Source of the DNA: Pseudoselenomonas ruminantium
Lineage (GTDB): Bacteria; Bacillota; Negativicutes; Selenomonadales; Selenomonadaceae
DNA length: 22,325 bases
Reading direction: 5' to 3'
Assembly (NCBI GenBank): GCA_002448495.1
Contig: DJYL01000110.1
Coordinates: 1 to 22,325, forward strand
Position 1 is the stretch's first letter. Every line of letters starts with the position of its first letter. Both the position numbers and the translations under genes were made by a program. Below the pieces are notes generated by a model. That model had not been told where the DNA came from and searched no databases. It saw only the letters and a list, made by a program, of their open reading frames with translations. Below, piece by piece: positions 1 to 6,184 of the stretch.

Positions 1-174
1 GATGCCTTTTTCGCGGTCAAAGTTGGCGATGGTCAACGGAATGCGCTCACCTTCCTCGTCCACCCGCAGAATGATGAACTGACCGGCCTGACATTTTTTC
101 GCCACGCGCGGGGCTTCGATATCCATGGAGAAGACGCTGGGCGACAACTCCTCTTTGTTCAGAATCTTAAACAT
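1..174 (-). CDS. Sulfide/dihydroorotate dehydrogenase-like FAD/NAD-binding protein (NfnA/SudB type), N-terminal part
   Basis: Only the first 58 codons are in the window; the gene runs off the left edge. The visible peptide begins MFKILNKEELSPSVFSMDI and continues through AGQFIILRVDEEGERIPLTI. This matches the N-terminal FAD-binding barrel of ferredoxin-NADP+ reductase alpha subunits (NfnA, SudB) and PyrK-like proteins, where the GQF...R.DE.GERIPLTI stretch contacts the flavin. In that family the subunit pairs with a glutamate-synthase-like beta subunit to exchange electrons between NAD(P)H and ferredoxin. The beta subunit would lie beyond the left edge, so this is inference. The ATG at 172-174 is preceded by GGAGAG. 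It lies 27 bp downstream of the methylenetetrahydrofolate reductase gene on the same strand, so the two are probably cotranscribed. Confidence 0.8.
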   Translation of the reverse strand, partial: MFKILNKEELSPSVFSMDIEAPRVAKKCQAGQFIILRVDEEGERIPLTIANFDREKGI

Positions 175-201
175 GATTCACTCTCCTAAATACACAAAAG
201 T

Positions 202-945
202 TTAAGCGAATACGCCTGCCAAATAAGCCTCCAAATCCGTCTTGATGGGCATTACATATACATTGGCCTCTTTTTTATCCGCCATTTCCAGAACCTGCCG
301 GGAAAAATCCACGCTCCATGCCAAATCCGGTGTAAAGCTCTTGGGGAACACGACATTATTCTTGCGCTCCCAGTAGCTCTGAGAAGCCGGTGTCACCACA
401 GGCGACACGCCCCAGTAAACATCAAGACCGTCGAGCATATCCATATAAAGCTCCAGCATCCGCATATCAAAGAACGGCTGCGTGAAGAAACCTGCCGCCC
501 CGGCCTGCACCTTGCGGCGGGTGCGGTAAAGCTCATGGCGCATGGAACTTCTGTACTGGTCAATACCGGCATAGACTTTGACCTCCGGCATTTCCTGACG
601 GAACTTGCGGATGACATCCGTAGACTCTGTGGGATAAACCTCATGGGTCATGCGCTGCGGCGGGTCGCCCTGCACGACCAGAACTTCCTTAATGCCCTTC
701 TCCCGCAAATAATCCTTCATGGGCAGCTCTTTGTCCAAATCAATATCCATAGCGCGGATATGGGGCATGGACATAGGAAAATACTCCTGCGCCATTGCCG
801 AACCTTCCCAGCTGCGAATGTCAAACCGCAGAAGGTCAGGAATATTGATTACATCAATCTTGCTTTCATACTTCTGCAAAAGCATAAGCTCCCCACGCAG
901 AGATTCCTCGTCACGGGGTATAAGCTCCACGGATACTCGTTTCAT
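202..945 (-). CDS. metF: Methylenetetrahydrofolate reductase family protein (short form)
   Basis: This 247-residue protein is shorter than the roughly 290 residues usual for bacterial MetF but keeps the family landmarks. Glu7 in VSVELIP corresponds to the catalytic Glu of the FEFFPP motif. QGDPP (Asp94) corresponds to the flavin-contacting LRGDLP motif. AGAAGFFTQPFFD (Gln156) corresponds to the conserved TQ.FFD substrate site. The family reduces 5,10-methylene-THF to 5-methyl-THF on a FAD TIM barrel, feeding methionine synthesis or, in acetogens, the Wood-Ljungdahl pathway. The ATG at 943-945 has GGAGG seven bases upstream. A TTTACA-N17-TATGCT promoter lies just upstream. The downstream neighbour is an NfnA-like flavoprotein, so reduction might use electrons from that partner rather than NADH directly; this is inference. 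A divergent MetF paralogue of altered specificity is the alternative. Confidence 0.85.
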   Translation of the reverse strand: MKRVSVELIPRDEESLRGELMLLQKYESKIDVINIPDLLRFDIRSWEGSAMAQEYFPMSMPHIRAMDIDLDKELPMKDYLREKGIKEVLVVQGDPPQRMTHEVYPTESTDVIRKFRQEMPEVKVYAGIDQYRSSMRHELYRTRRKVQAGAAGFFTQPFFDMRMLELYMDMLDGLDVYWGVSPVVTPASQSYWERKNNVVFPKSFTPDLAWSVDFSRQVLEMADKKEANVYVMPIKTDLEAYLAGVFA

Positions 946-977
946 AGGCCGCCTCCAGACTTGCTGTTAATTTGTAA

Positions 978-1006
978 AGCATAAGCTGCATGAATACTAT
1001 TGTAAA
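978..1006 (-). promoter_or_regulatory. Candidate sigma70 promoter for metF operon
   Basis: On the minus strand TTTACA (1001-1006) and TATGCT (978-983) are separated by exactly 17 bases, about 33 bases upstream of the metF ATG. The -10 matches four of six consensus bases. It lies in the 96-bp gap between queE and metF, so metF does not depend on read-through from the que genes. Confidence 0.5.
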
Positions 1007-1041
1007 GTTTTTCTTATGAAAAAGCAATAGCGAAAGGTTTC

Positions 1042-1773
1042 TTAAATCTGCCCAATCATCTTATGTGTCTGAGGAATTACCCTTACATCCTTTAGTTTTG
1101 TCAGGGCATAGTTCTGGCAGATGAGAATTTTTTCCGGGCTGGCAGCCTTGCAGCCACCGTAGGGGGTCACCGGCTGAATGATGAACAGTGTTTCCGGCGC
1201 GGTCTCTGCCACTAAGTCAATGGCCTGCCGGAATTCTTCCTCCGTGGTTTCTGCTGCCACCACCAGCTTGATGTACAAATCCTTGGCCTTGGCAATTTCG
1301 ATAAATTTGCGGTGCTCCTCCCACTGCGGACGGCTGATAATGCTGGGCAGCTTGATGTCCATGCTGATGATATCCGCAACATCTATAATGCTTGCCAGTT
1401 CTTTATACAAGGTACCGTTGGTTTCCAAAAAGACAGGCACATGAACAGCCTTGGCCACTTCGCGGATAAATTCTGCGTGCAAAAGCGGCTCACCGCCGGT
1501 AAAGCTCACGGCCTGATGGGGAACTTCCTGACAAAGCCTGTTTATCTCCATCGCCACCTGCTCTGCCGAGCGCGGATTGGGGAGCGTTGCAAACTCCCGG
1601 CTGCCGGCGTAAGTTTCCACCTCGCAGGACTTATGGCTGCCCGGCGTATTTTCCGTATCACAGAAGCTGCAGTCCAGATTGCAGCCTTCAAAGCGCACAA
1701 AAACCTGACGGCAGCCCACATATTTGCCCTCTCCCTGTATGGAAGAAAAGATTTCAATAAGATTCTTCTTCAT
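1042..1773 (-). CDS. queE: 7-carboxy-7-deazaguanine synthase (radical SAM)
   Basis: QueE converts 6-carboxy-tetrahydropterin to 7-carboxy-7-deazaguanine, the ring-contraction step that makes the 7-deazaguanine core of preQ0 and queuosine. The 243-residue protein starts with the family's N-terminal signature (IEIFSSIQGEGKYVG...VFVRFEG). It carries the radical-SAM cluster CNLDCSFCDT with Cys31, Cys35 and Cys38, and the SAM-binding FTGGEPLLH motif at residues 91-99. Length is typical for Gram-positive QueE. The gene starts 11 bp after queD stops, so they form one operon driven from the strong promoter upstream of queD. No queC or queF is visible in the window. Confidence 0.96.
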   Translation of the reverse strand: MKKNLIEIFSSIQGEGKYVGCRQVFVRFEGCNLDCSFCDTENTPGSHKSCEVETYAGSREFATLPNPRSAEQVAMEINRLCQEVPHQAVSFTGGEPLLHAEFIREVAKAVHVPVFLETNGTLYKELASIIDVADIISMDIKLPSIISRPQWEEHRKFIEIAKAKDLYIKLVVAAETTEEEFRQAIDLVAETAPETLFIIQPVTPYGGCKAASPEKILICQNYALTKLKDVRVIPQTHKMIGQI

Positions 1774-1784
1774 AACGCAATAAC

Positions 1785-2162
1785 TCAGTCCTTCGTGTAG
1801 GTAACGCTGGATTTTGGTGATTCAAAGACCGTTATCGCCGCCAAAACGCTGTCGCGCTTAAAAATCTCATTACTGGCCAATTCTTCAAAGATAATCCGGG
1901 CAAGATTTTCCGCCGTAGGATTTACGCCATCCTTAAAGGGAGCCAGTTCATTGAGATAATGATGGTCAAAGCGTTCCAAAATATCCTTCAAGGTCTGCTT
2001 AATATCCTTGAAATCCACCAGCATGCCCAGTTCGTCCAGTTCCCGGCCTTTGACAACCGCTTCCACCACCCAGTTATGCCCATGCAAACGAGCACATTTA
2101 CCGGGATAACCATTGATATGATGGGCCGCTTCAAAAGCGCCCTCTACTTTTAACGTATACAT
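1785..2162 (-). CDS. queD: 6-carboxy-5,6,7,8-tetrahydropterin synthase
   Basis: QueD makes 6-carboxy-tetrahydropterin from 7,8-dihydroneopterin triphosphate, the substrate of the neighbouring QueE. The 125-residue protein shows the small T-fold layout. FEAAHHI (His15) and LHGHNW (His27, His29) give the zinc-binding histidines, and CARLHGH supplies the nucleophilic Cys23. FDHHYLNEL and a C-terminal VFESPKSS with the conserved substrate-binding Glu follow. Start at the ATG 2160-2162, preceded by AAGGAG. queD and queE are 11 bp apart and share one promoter. The leader is only about 30 nt, too short for a preQ1 riboswitch, and none is seen. Confidence 0.96.
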   Translation of the reverse strand: MYTLKVEGAFEAAHHINGYPGKCARLHGHNWVVEAVVKGRELDELGMLVDFKDIKQTLKDILERFDHHYLNELAPFKDGVNPTAENLARIIFEELASNEIFKRDSVLAAITVFESPKSSVTYTKD

Positions 2163-2199
2163 TATCGAAAAACTCCTTACCTATTATAAAATATACATG

Positions 2200-2228
2200 A
2201 TTATAACACCTTCAAGCAGTCCTTTCAA
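2200..2228 (-). promoter_or_regulatory. Strong sigma70 promoter for queDE
   Basis: TTGAAA (2223-2228) and a perfect TATAAT (2200-2205) on the minus strand are separated by exactly 17 bases. The predicted start is near 2193, giving a leader of about 30 nt that contains the queD ribosome binding site. Confidence 0.85.
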
Positions 2229-2239
2229 CACAAGCAAAG

Positions 2240-3508
2240 CTATACACCCTGCCACGGCGCCCTGACAGCGGGCAATGACCTTATCTGCTTATCCTGTAAT
2301 TCATAAGCTATGCCGTTATCTGCCAGCTCCTGCAAAAAGGCCTTTAGATAAACAGGACTGGAAAACTTCTGCATGAAATCCAGGGTGAATTTACCATTTA
2401 CCGCCGAAATTTGCAGGGTGATGTCCATAATGGTGGCATTCCAGGCATGGAACTCTTTTACATATTTTTCTGCTTCCCCGAAATTGGCTTTCCCTACATA
2501 ACTCACGTTAGCCGCAGCAAAACGATTGGCGGCCTCGTCCACCTTTGCCATCATCGCCAGCCTTTCCTTGTGCGTTTTCTTTGCCAAAAGCATTTTGGTC
2601 AGGCCGGCAGTATGCGCCACGCCGGACAGAACAGCTTTCTCACTGGTCTGCGCCGCAACCATATTCCTATAGGCCTTTACCTGCTCAGAAAGCGGCAATT
2701 TACGCAGCTGTTCATCATATTCCAGGAAAGCACCGCCGACCAGACTTTGATGCGCCAGCGGAGCGTGCAGAGCCTTGCGCTGATTAATACACAAAACAAT
2801 GCGTATGCTTTCTCGGGCATGAGGATACAACTTTGCCAGACTGCGGCTCAGAAGCAATGACACCATTGTTCCCGGACTGCCGCCATTTTCTTTGCAAAAG
2901 TGCATAAAGGCATCTTCAGCCAGCAATATGCTATATACATAGTCCGGGCTTTCCGTATGCAGATTAGCGGCGATACCGGGCAGCAGCGCATTGCTCCACT
3001 CATGACGCCGGGGCGTTGGCAAGTCTTGTGCTTTCATTACGGGACAATCCCATTCCTCCTGAGATATTTTATCGCCAGCCAGACGGATACCTGCTGTCGA
3101 AAGCGTCACCTTGTAGCGCTGACAGCAGTAATAATACAACAAGGTGCGTATCACCTCATAAGTTCCTGCACCATCGGTCAGACCATGAAAAATATCCATA
3201 ACCAGCCAATCAGCATGGTACGAAAATGAAAGCAGATGATTATTTGCTTCTGCCGAATTTAATGTTACGCCCTGCTCTGAATCGGAAACCACTACCGGCT
3301 CACGATTCTCTGCAAAGATAAAATCATCACCACGAGCCTGCAATTTCACGCAAAAATACGGATACCGCTCCATCGTGGCATCCACTGCCCTGCGCAGTAC
3401 CACAGGGTCAACATCATCCTGCATCCGTATCCGTATTCTAATGGCATACGGATTATCCTTATGCAGCCGATAAAGGGGAATGACCTCGGTAAACAATTTC
3501 TGTTCCAT
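2240..3508 (-). CDS. Condensation/acyltransferase-like protein (CAT superfamily)
   Basis: The frame is open further upstream, but I place the start at the ATG 3506-3508, which has a perfect GGAGGTG eight bases before it. This gives 422 residues. The start of the protein (LYRLHKDNPYAIRIRIRM...VDPVVLRRAVDATMERYPYF) reads like the first subdomain of condensation or alcohol-acetyltransferase enzymes. FHGLTDGAGT at residues 107-116 is a version of the HxxxDG active-site motif (His108, Asp112). FLEYDEQLRKLPLSEQVKAYRN and VSYVGKANFGE resemble the second subdomain. Members transfer acyl groups from CoA or carrier proteins to alcohols or amines. No carrier protein or NRPS/PKS gene is nearby, so substrate and product are unknown. 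It seems monocistronic, placed between the que operon and the decayed toxin locus. Confidence 0.75.
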   Translation of the reverse strand: MEQKLFTEVIPLYRLHKDNPYAIRIRIRMQDDVDPVVLRRAVDATMERYPYFCVKLQARGDDFIFAENREPVVVSDSEQGVTLNSAEANNHLLSFSYHADWLVMDIFHGLTDGAGTYEVIRTLLYYYCCQRYKVTLSTAGIRLAGDKISQEEWDCPVMKAQDLPTPRRHEWSNALLPGIAANLHTESPDYVYSILLAEDAFMHFCKENGGSPGTMVSLLLSRSLAKLYPHARESIRIVLCINQRKALHAPLAHQSLVGGAFLEYDEQLRKLPLSEQVKAYRNMVAAQTSEKAVLSGVAHTAGLTKMLLAKKTHKERLAMMAKVDEAANRFAAANVSYVGKANFGEAEKYVKEFHAWNATIMDITLQISAVNGKFTLDFMQKFSSPVYLKAFLQELADNGIAYELQDKQIRSLPAVRAPWQGV

Positions 3509-3544
3509 GCCAGCACCTCCAACACAAGCTACAATAATTTTACC

Positions 3545-3571
3545 ATAAAAAGAAAAACGGCACGAGCCGTT
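3545..3571 (-). terminator. Intrinsic terminator (minus strand)
   Basis: AACGGC-TCGT-GCCGTT forms a 6-bp stem with a tetraloop, followed on the minus strand by TTTTTCTTTTT. It lies between the doc remnant and the condensation-like gene, 37 bp upstream of that gene's start, so the gene must use a promoter very close to its start. Confidence 0.65.
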
Positions 3572-3602
3572 GTCCCGCACCAACATAAAATATATATGCA
3601 CA

Positions 3603-3655
3603 GATAAAAGAGCACAACCGACTTCTTGCTTAGAAATCAGCTGTGCTCTTTTATC
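3603..3655. terminator. 14-bp perfect inverted repeat, probable bidirectional terminator
   Basis: GATAAAAGAGCACA (3603-3616) and its exact complement (3642-3655) are separated by 25 bases. Each arm gives an A-rich 5' and T-rich 3' edge, so it can terminate transcription from either side. One arm overlaps the last codons of the doc remnant. Alternatively it marks the breakpoint where the 3' end of doc was replaced. Confidence 0.5.
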
Positions 3656-3921
3656 CATTTTATAGCATGAACTGCCGTCCGTTTATTCCCATCAACAAAA
3701 GCATGGTTGTTGGCAATGCCATAACAAAGCCTAGCCGCTTTTTCGCAGATAGTTGGGAAAAGGTCTTCACCGCCAAACGTTTAAAAAGGTGAATTGACAG
3801 CCGCTTCTAACAGAGCCATATCTCTTACTCCGTTTTCGACTGGAATATCACTTTTTTCCAAGTCCGCATGGAACTCTAAAATATCCTCTAAAATGATAGG
3901 TACTAGGTATTCAACATTCAT
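3637..3921 (-). pseudogene. doc: Death-on-curing (Doc/Fic family) toxin, inactivated
   Basis: Translation from the ATG 3919-3921 gives a normal Doc N-terminus (MNVEYLVPIILEDILEFH... then ALLEAAVNSPF). An in-frame TAA follows at codon 47 (3781-3783). The same frame then continues TFGGEDLFPT...NNHAFVDGNKRTAVHAI, the Doc/Fic active-site signature HxFxxxNKRTA, before a stop at 3637-3639. Intact relatives read PF-Q-TFGGEDL, so one CAA-to-TAA change explains the stop. The C-terminus is also short: the frame ends about 12 residues after the signature, where about 30-40 more are usual. Doc toxins phosphorylate elongation factor Tu. This copy should be inactive unless the stop is read through. The start codon overlaps the stop of the antitoxin gene (ATGA). 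Confidence 0.85.
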
Positions 3922-4088
3922 TTGTCGGCCAGCCTTCTGTATAAATTCTCATTTTTTTTCATGAGTTCCTTGGACACATCCCTCATTAGTTGTTTAATAT
4001 CTTTATTATTCTGGGATGTCAATACAATCCGTTTAGTCTGGGAGCCAAAATTATTTTTCATTTGTGCTACCACCGTGTCTTTATTCAT
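3918..4088 (-). CDS. Small antitoxin partner of Doc (56 aa)
   Basis: The ATG at 4086-4088 is preceded by GGGAGGTG and encodes a 56-residue polar protein (MNKDTVVAQMKNNFGSQ... to ENLYRRLADK) rich in Lys, Asn and Asp. Its stop overlaps the doc start as ATGA, the usual antitoxin-first arrangement. I recognise no named fold. The antitoxin role is inferred from size, position and overlap with a clear Doc gene. It has a near-consensus promoter of its own and appears intact, although its toxin is broken. It is not an obvious Phd homologue. Confidence 0.7.
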   Translation of the reverse strand: MNKDTVVAQMKNNFGSQTKRIVLTSQNNKDIKQLMRDVSKELMKKNENLYRRLADK

Positions 4089-4109
4089 CGTCCGCACCTC
4101 CCTAACGAT

Positions 4110-4138
4110 ATTATAGCATCACCGCTAGACGACTTCAA
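4110..4138 (-). promoter_or_regulatory. Promoter of the antitoxin-doc operon
   Basis: TTGAAG (4133-4138), 17 bases, then perfect TATAAT (4110-4115) on the minus strand, about 20 bases upstream of the antitoxin ATG. Confidence 0.8.
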
Positions 4139-4144
4139 TATTTA

Positions 4145-4164
4145 GCCAACAAACAAAAGTTGGC
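4145..4164. repeat. Inverted repeat upstream of the antitoxin promoter, possible operator
   Basis: GCCAAC and GTTGGC form a 6-bp palindrome around an 8-base centre, six bases upstream of the -35 box. Toxin-antitoxin operons are commonly autoregulated at such sites. There is no T-tract, so a terminator is unlikely. The operator role is inference. Confidence 0.35.
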
Positions 4165-4191
4165 ATATTGCCCAGTCAATTTTTATACCTG

Positions 4192-4455
4192 TCAACTTCG
4201 TTTTTTATTACGCACCTGCATTTCAATATCATAGACAGTGTTCTGGTCATCTTCCACATAGACATCCAATCGTACGCCCTTGCTTTCGTAACGTGCCTTC
4301 ACCGATTTTTCTTCATCTATATACTTGATATCACGAATTGGAATCTACAGCAGCTTCTCCAACATCTTCTTGCAAATCCGCTTACGGCTCATGATGAGCT
4401 TGAACATATAGTCATCCTGTATGGTCAGTTCTTCCCATGGTTTGATTCTATACAT
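4192..4455 (-). pseudogene. Rpn-family PD-(D/E)XK nuclease/transposase remnant
   Basis: From the ATG 4453-4455 the frame reads PWEELTIQDDYMFKLIMSRKRICKKMLEKLL, then a TAG at codon 37 (4345-4347). It continues IPIRDIKYIDEEKSVKARYE and GVRLDVYVEDDQNTVYDIEMQV, then ends at 4192-4194. This is the N-terminal part of the Rpn (recombination-promoting nuclease, PD-(D/E)XK transposase-like) family, which is common in many copies in Selenomonadales. The RLDVYVEDDQN...YDIEMQ stretch holds the nuclease core residues. Intact members run to about 280-300 residues, so roughly 200 C-terminal residues are missing as well as the nonsense codon. Its promoter and ribosome binding site still look intact. Confidence 0.85.
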
Positions 4456-4476
4456 TGCATCATCACCTCTACTTAG

Positions 4477-4505
4477 ATTGTAACCGAAGCACTAGCGTAT
4501 TTCAA
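4477..4505 (-). promoter_or_regulatory. Promoter of the Rpn remnant
   Basis: TTGAAA (4500-4505), 17 bases, TACAAT (4477-4482) on the minus strand, immediately before the AGAGGTG ribosome binding site of the decayed gene. It starts 12 bases after the RT stop codon. Confidence 0.75.
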
Positions 4506-4517
4506 GCGTCATTGGAA

Positions 4518-5915
4518 TTATTTAGATTTTGTTACTTTTGTTAAGCGTCTTCTTATTTTGGTCATATGTCTTGATTCACATTTATCTATAAAAATATCCT
4601 TTCCCATAGTTTTTCGTACTCTTTTTATGTATGTTATGAAATTTCCCTCAAATTTCTTAAACTTAAATATTCTATCGATGCTTTCTTGTTTCTTTTCTTT
4701 TTTACTTTTGGAATCTGAATATAGTCTATATAAACTATTCGTTTCCATTCTCTTATGCTTATATAGCCAACGACCAACCGTATTTACTTTCCGATGCATT
4801 CGATAGTAATATTTCGTCGTAGTTTTATCTCTAATCTTAACTGTTGTTCCATCAAAAGTAAATCCCAAATAATCTAACATTTGATTTAGATCTTCTCCGC
4901 CTACTGCAAATTGATGGCTTACATTGGTTAAGTTTCCCTGTGAATACGAGAATATCTGCGTTTTCTTTCCTTCAAGAATTAAGTTTGGTATTTCATATAT
5001 AATTCTATCAACGATATATTTCCTATGCATAAATATATCATTATTATGACCTGGAATCACCGCGATAAAATCATCACTATATCTCATATAAAGTCCTTTT
5101 AACTTATTGATATAGTTATTCATATCATAATCAAATTTCAGCATATATACATTAGCTAACACAGCACTAATAGCAGACCCTTGCGGTATTCCTTTAACTT
5201 TATTTTTTTGAACTGCATAATGCCATTTTCCATCTTTCGCAAAACGTCTAGCTTTAAATTCATGAAATTGTTCTATTGTCATAATACGTTCTTTAGAATT
5301 CAACTTCCGCAGCGTTTTCCTTCTATTCTTTAATCTGAAATAAGATAGAATATCTTCTAACATGCAGTAACTATACTTTGTGATACTTTTGAAGACTGCA
5401 TAGTAATCATTAGGTAACTGTGCGCAATCAAGTAAGTCACATAGTCTCTCCTTTAGGTATTGATGGTCCAAACTATCAAAAAAGCTCTTAAAATCACCTA
5501 CAATAATGTAACATTCATTATTTTTCATGATAAAATCAAAAACACTATATGCAAAATCTACATTATTTTTATGCAGGTTATTTCTATATGCTACCGCACA
5601 TTCATTAATACCATCCGCTTTTGCTCTTATATTATACTTTTCGTTAATAAGATATGCATAGTATTGATAAATACAACGGTCTATATGCGCTGAATAACTC
5701 AATGGTCTTTTTTTATCTTTTAATTTATTATTTGCATGACTGTACTTCGAGCAATTTTTTTCAAATGTTATAAACGGATAAAAATCGTGTCCTTTTATTT
5801 GATTTGGATTTGTAATATATTTCCATACTGTATCACTTTTCAATGATACCCGATTGTCAAAATGAGCATATTTTTTTATTTCTTCATTAGTTTTTCTAAA
5901 ATCTTCAAAATTCAT
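4518..5915 (-). CDS. Defence-type (UG/DRT) reverse transcriptase, probably DRT2-like
   Basis: The 465-residue protein carries a complete RT core. Motif A is YIIVGDFKSFFDSLDH (catalytic Asp141), motif B is GIPQGSAIS (242-250) with VLANVYM, and motif C is YMRYSDDF (YSDD 279-282). These are followed by LEGKKTQIF and LDYLGFTFDG. There is no maturase, endonuclease or retron VTG motif, so it is neither a group II intron nor a clear retron RT. About 110 basic residues follow the core, a likely RNA-binding thumb. I choose the ATG 5913-5915 because AGGAATAGG precedes it; the upstream ATG at 5930 has no ribosome binding site and abuts a terminator. The gene is AT-rich compared with its neighbours, suggesting transfer. 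Directly upstream is a structured RNA with its own promoter, the layout of DRT2 and DRT9 systems. DRT2 assignment rests mainly on that RNA; its family placement by phylogeny is untested. Confidence 0.9.
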   Translation of the reverse strand: MNFEDFRKTNEEIKKYAHFDNRVSLKSDTVWKYITNPNQIKGHDFYPFITFEKNCSKYSHANNKLKDKKRPLSYSAHIDRCIYQYYAYLINEKYNIRAKADGINECAVAYRNNLHKNNVDFAYSVFDFIMKNNECYIIVGDFKSFFDSLDHQYLKERLCDLLDCAQLPNDYYAVFKSITKYSYCMLEDILSYFRLKNRRKTLRKLNSKERIMTIEQFHEFKARRFAKDGKWHYAVQKNKVKGIPQGSAISAVLANVYMLKFDYDMNNYINKLKGLYMRYSDDFIAVIPGHNNDIFMHRKYIVDRIIYEIPNLILEGKKTQIFSYSQGNLTNVSHQFAVGGEDLNQMLDYLGFTFDGTTVKIRDKTTTKYYYRMHRKVNTVGRWLYKHKRMETNSLYRLYSDSKSKKEKKQESIDRIFKFKKFEGNFITYIKRVRKTMGKDIFIDKCESRHMTKIRRRLTKVTKSK

Positions 5916-5933
5916 ATACCTATTCCTCATCGC

Positions 5934-5979
5934 AAAAACCCGTCGGTTTGAAGTGGCAACGTCTCCACATCCGACGGGT
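5934..5979 (-). terminator. Terminator hairpin ending the RT-associated RNA
   Basis: ACCCGTCGG (5971-5979 on the minus strand) pairs with CCGACGGGT (5938-5946). Inside is a second stem GTGG/CCAC with an 8-base loop. A T-tract follows on the minus strand (5937-5934). It ends 18 bases before the preferred RT start, so RT expression requires read-through. The stable nested stem may also be a binding element for the RT. Confidence 0.85.
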
Positions 5980-6022
5980 CTTTTGATTTGATATTCTTTT
6001 CAGAACAGTTGCCATAAATTGC

Positions 6023-6030
6023 GATTACAT
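6023..6030. repeat. Template-jump repeat, 3' copy (GATTACAT)
   Basis: GATTACAT here and GATTGCAT at 6185-6192 match at seven of eight bases and are offset by exactly 162 bases. A cDNA ending in GATTGCAT can pair with this stretch of the RNA with only one G-U wobble. This would let the RT jump back to the start of the template. Confidence 0.6.
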
Positions 6031-6037
6031 ATCATGT

Positions 6038-6043
6038 TATAAT
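6038..6043 (+). promoter_or_regulatory. -10 half of split promoter (TATAAT)
   Basis: Perfect TATAAT on the strand opposite the RNA, 32 bases before the Shine-Dalgarno of the 54-codon frame. No good -35 lies upstream of it in the chromosome. Its matching -35 is at the far end of the unit and becomes adjacent only in head-to-tail repeats. Confidence 0.6.
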
Positions 6044-6176
6044 GATATTGACTACAATATTGTCATTGATTAACGGAGGTATGACAATGATATCCATTAC
6101 ATTAACAGCATCATTCATCATTAAGCTTACGCTTAGAATACTCTGGATATTCTCCAGGAATCCACACGTCAAATTC

Positions 6177-6182
6177 TTGACA
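6177..6182 (+). promoter_or_regulatory. -35 half of split promoter (TTGACA)
   Basis: Perfect TTGACA near the end of the unit. After joining 6192 to 6031 the spacer is 6183-6192 plus 6031-6037, exactly 17 bases, giving a full-consensus promoter TTGACA-N17-TATAAT across each repeat junction. Confidence 0.6.
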
Positions 6183-6184
6183 AA

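Noticed and set aside
2163..2239. preQ1 riboswitch before queD
   Set aside because: The promoter at 2200-2228 leaves only about 30 nt of leader, and no preQ1 aptamer pattern is present.
3509..3658. N-terminal extension of the condensation-like protein to 3658
   Set aside because: The extension runs through the terminator and inverted repeat and overlaps the doc remnant. ATG 3508 has a perfect GGAGG, so the shorter start is used.
4168..4476. Plus-strand frame of 102 codons opposite the Rpn remnant
   Set aside because: It is the antisense of a recognisable Rpn sequence and has no ribosome binding site.
4518..5915. Group II intron or retron RT
   Set aside because: No maturase or endonuclease domain, no intron RNA domains V/VI around it, and no retron VTG or NAxxH motifs. 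The upstream RNA does not show the inverted a1/a2 msr-msd layout.
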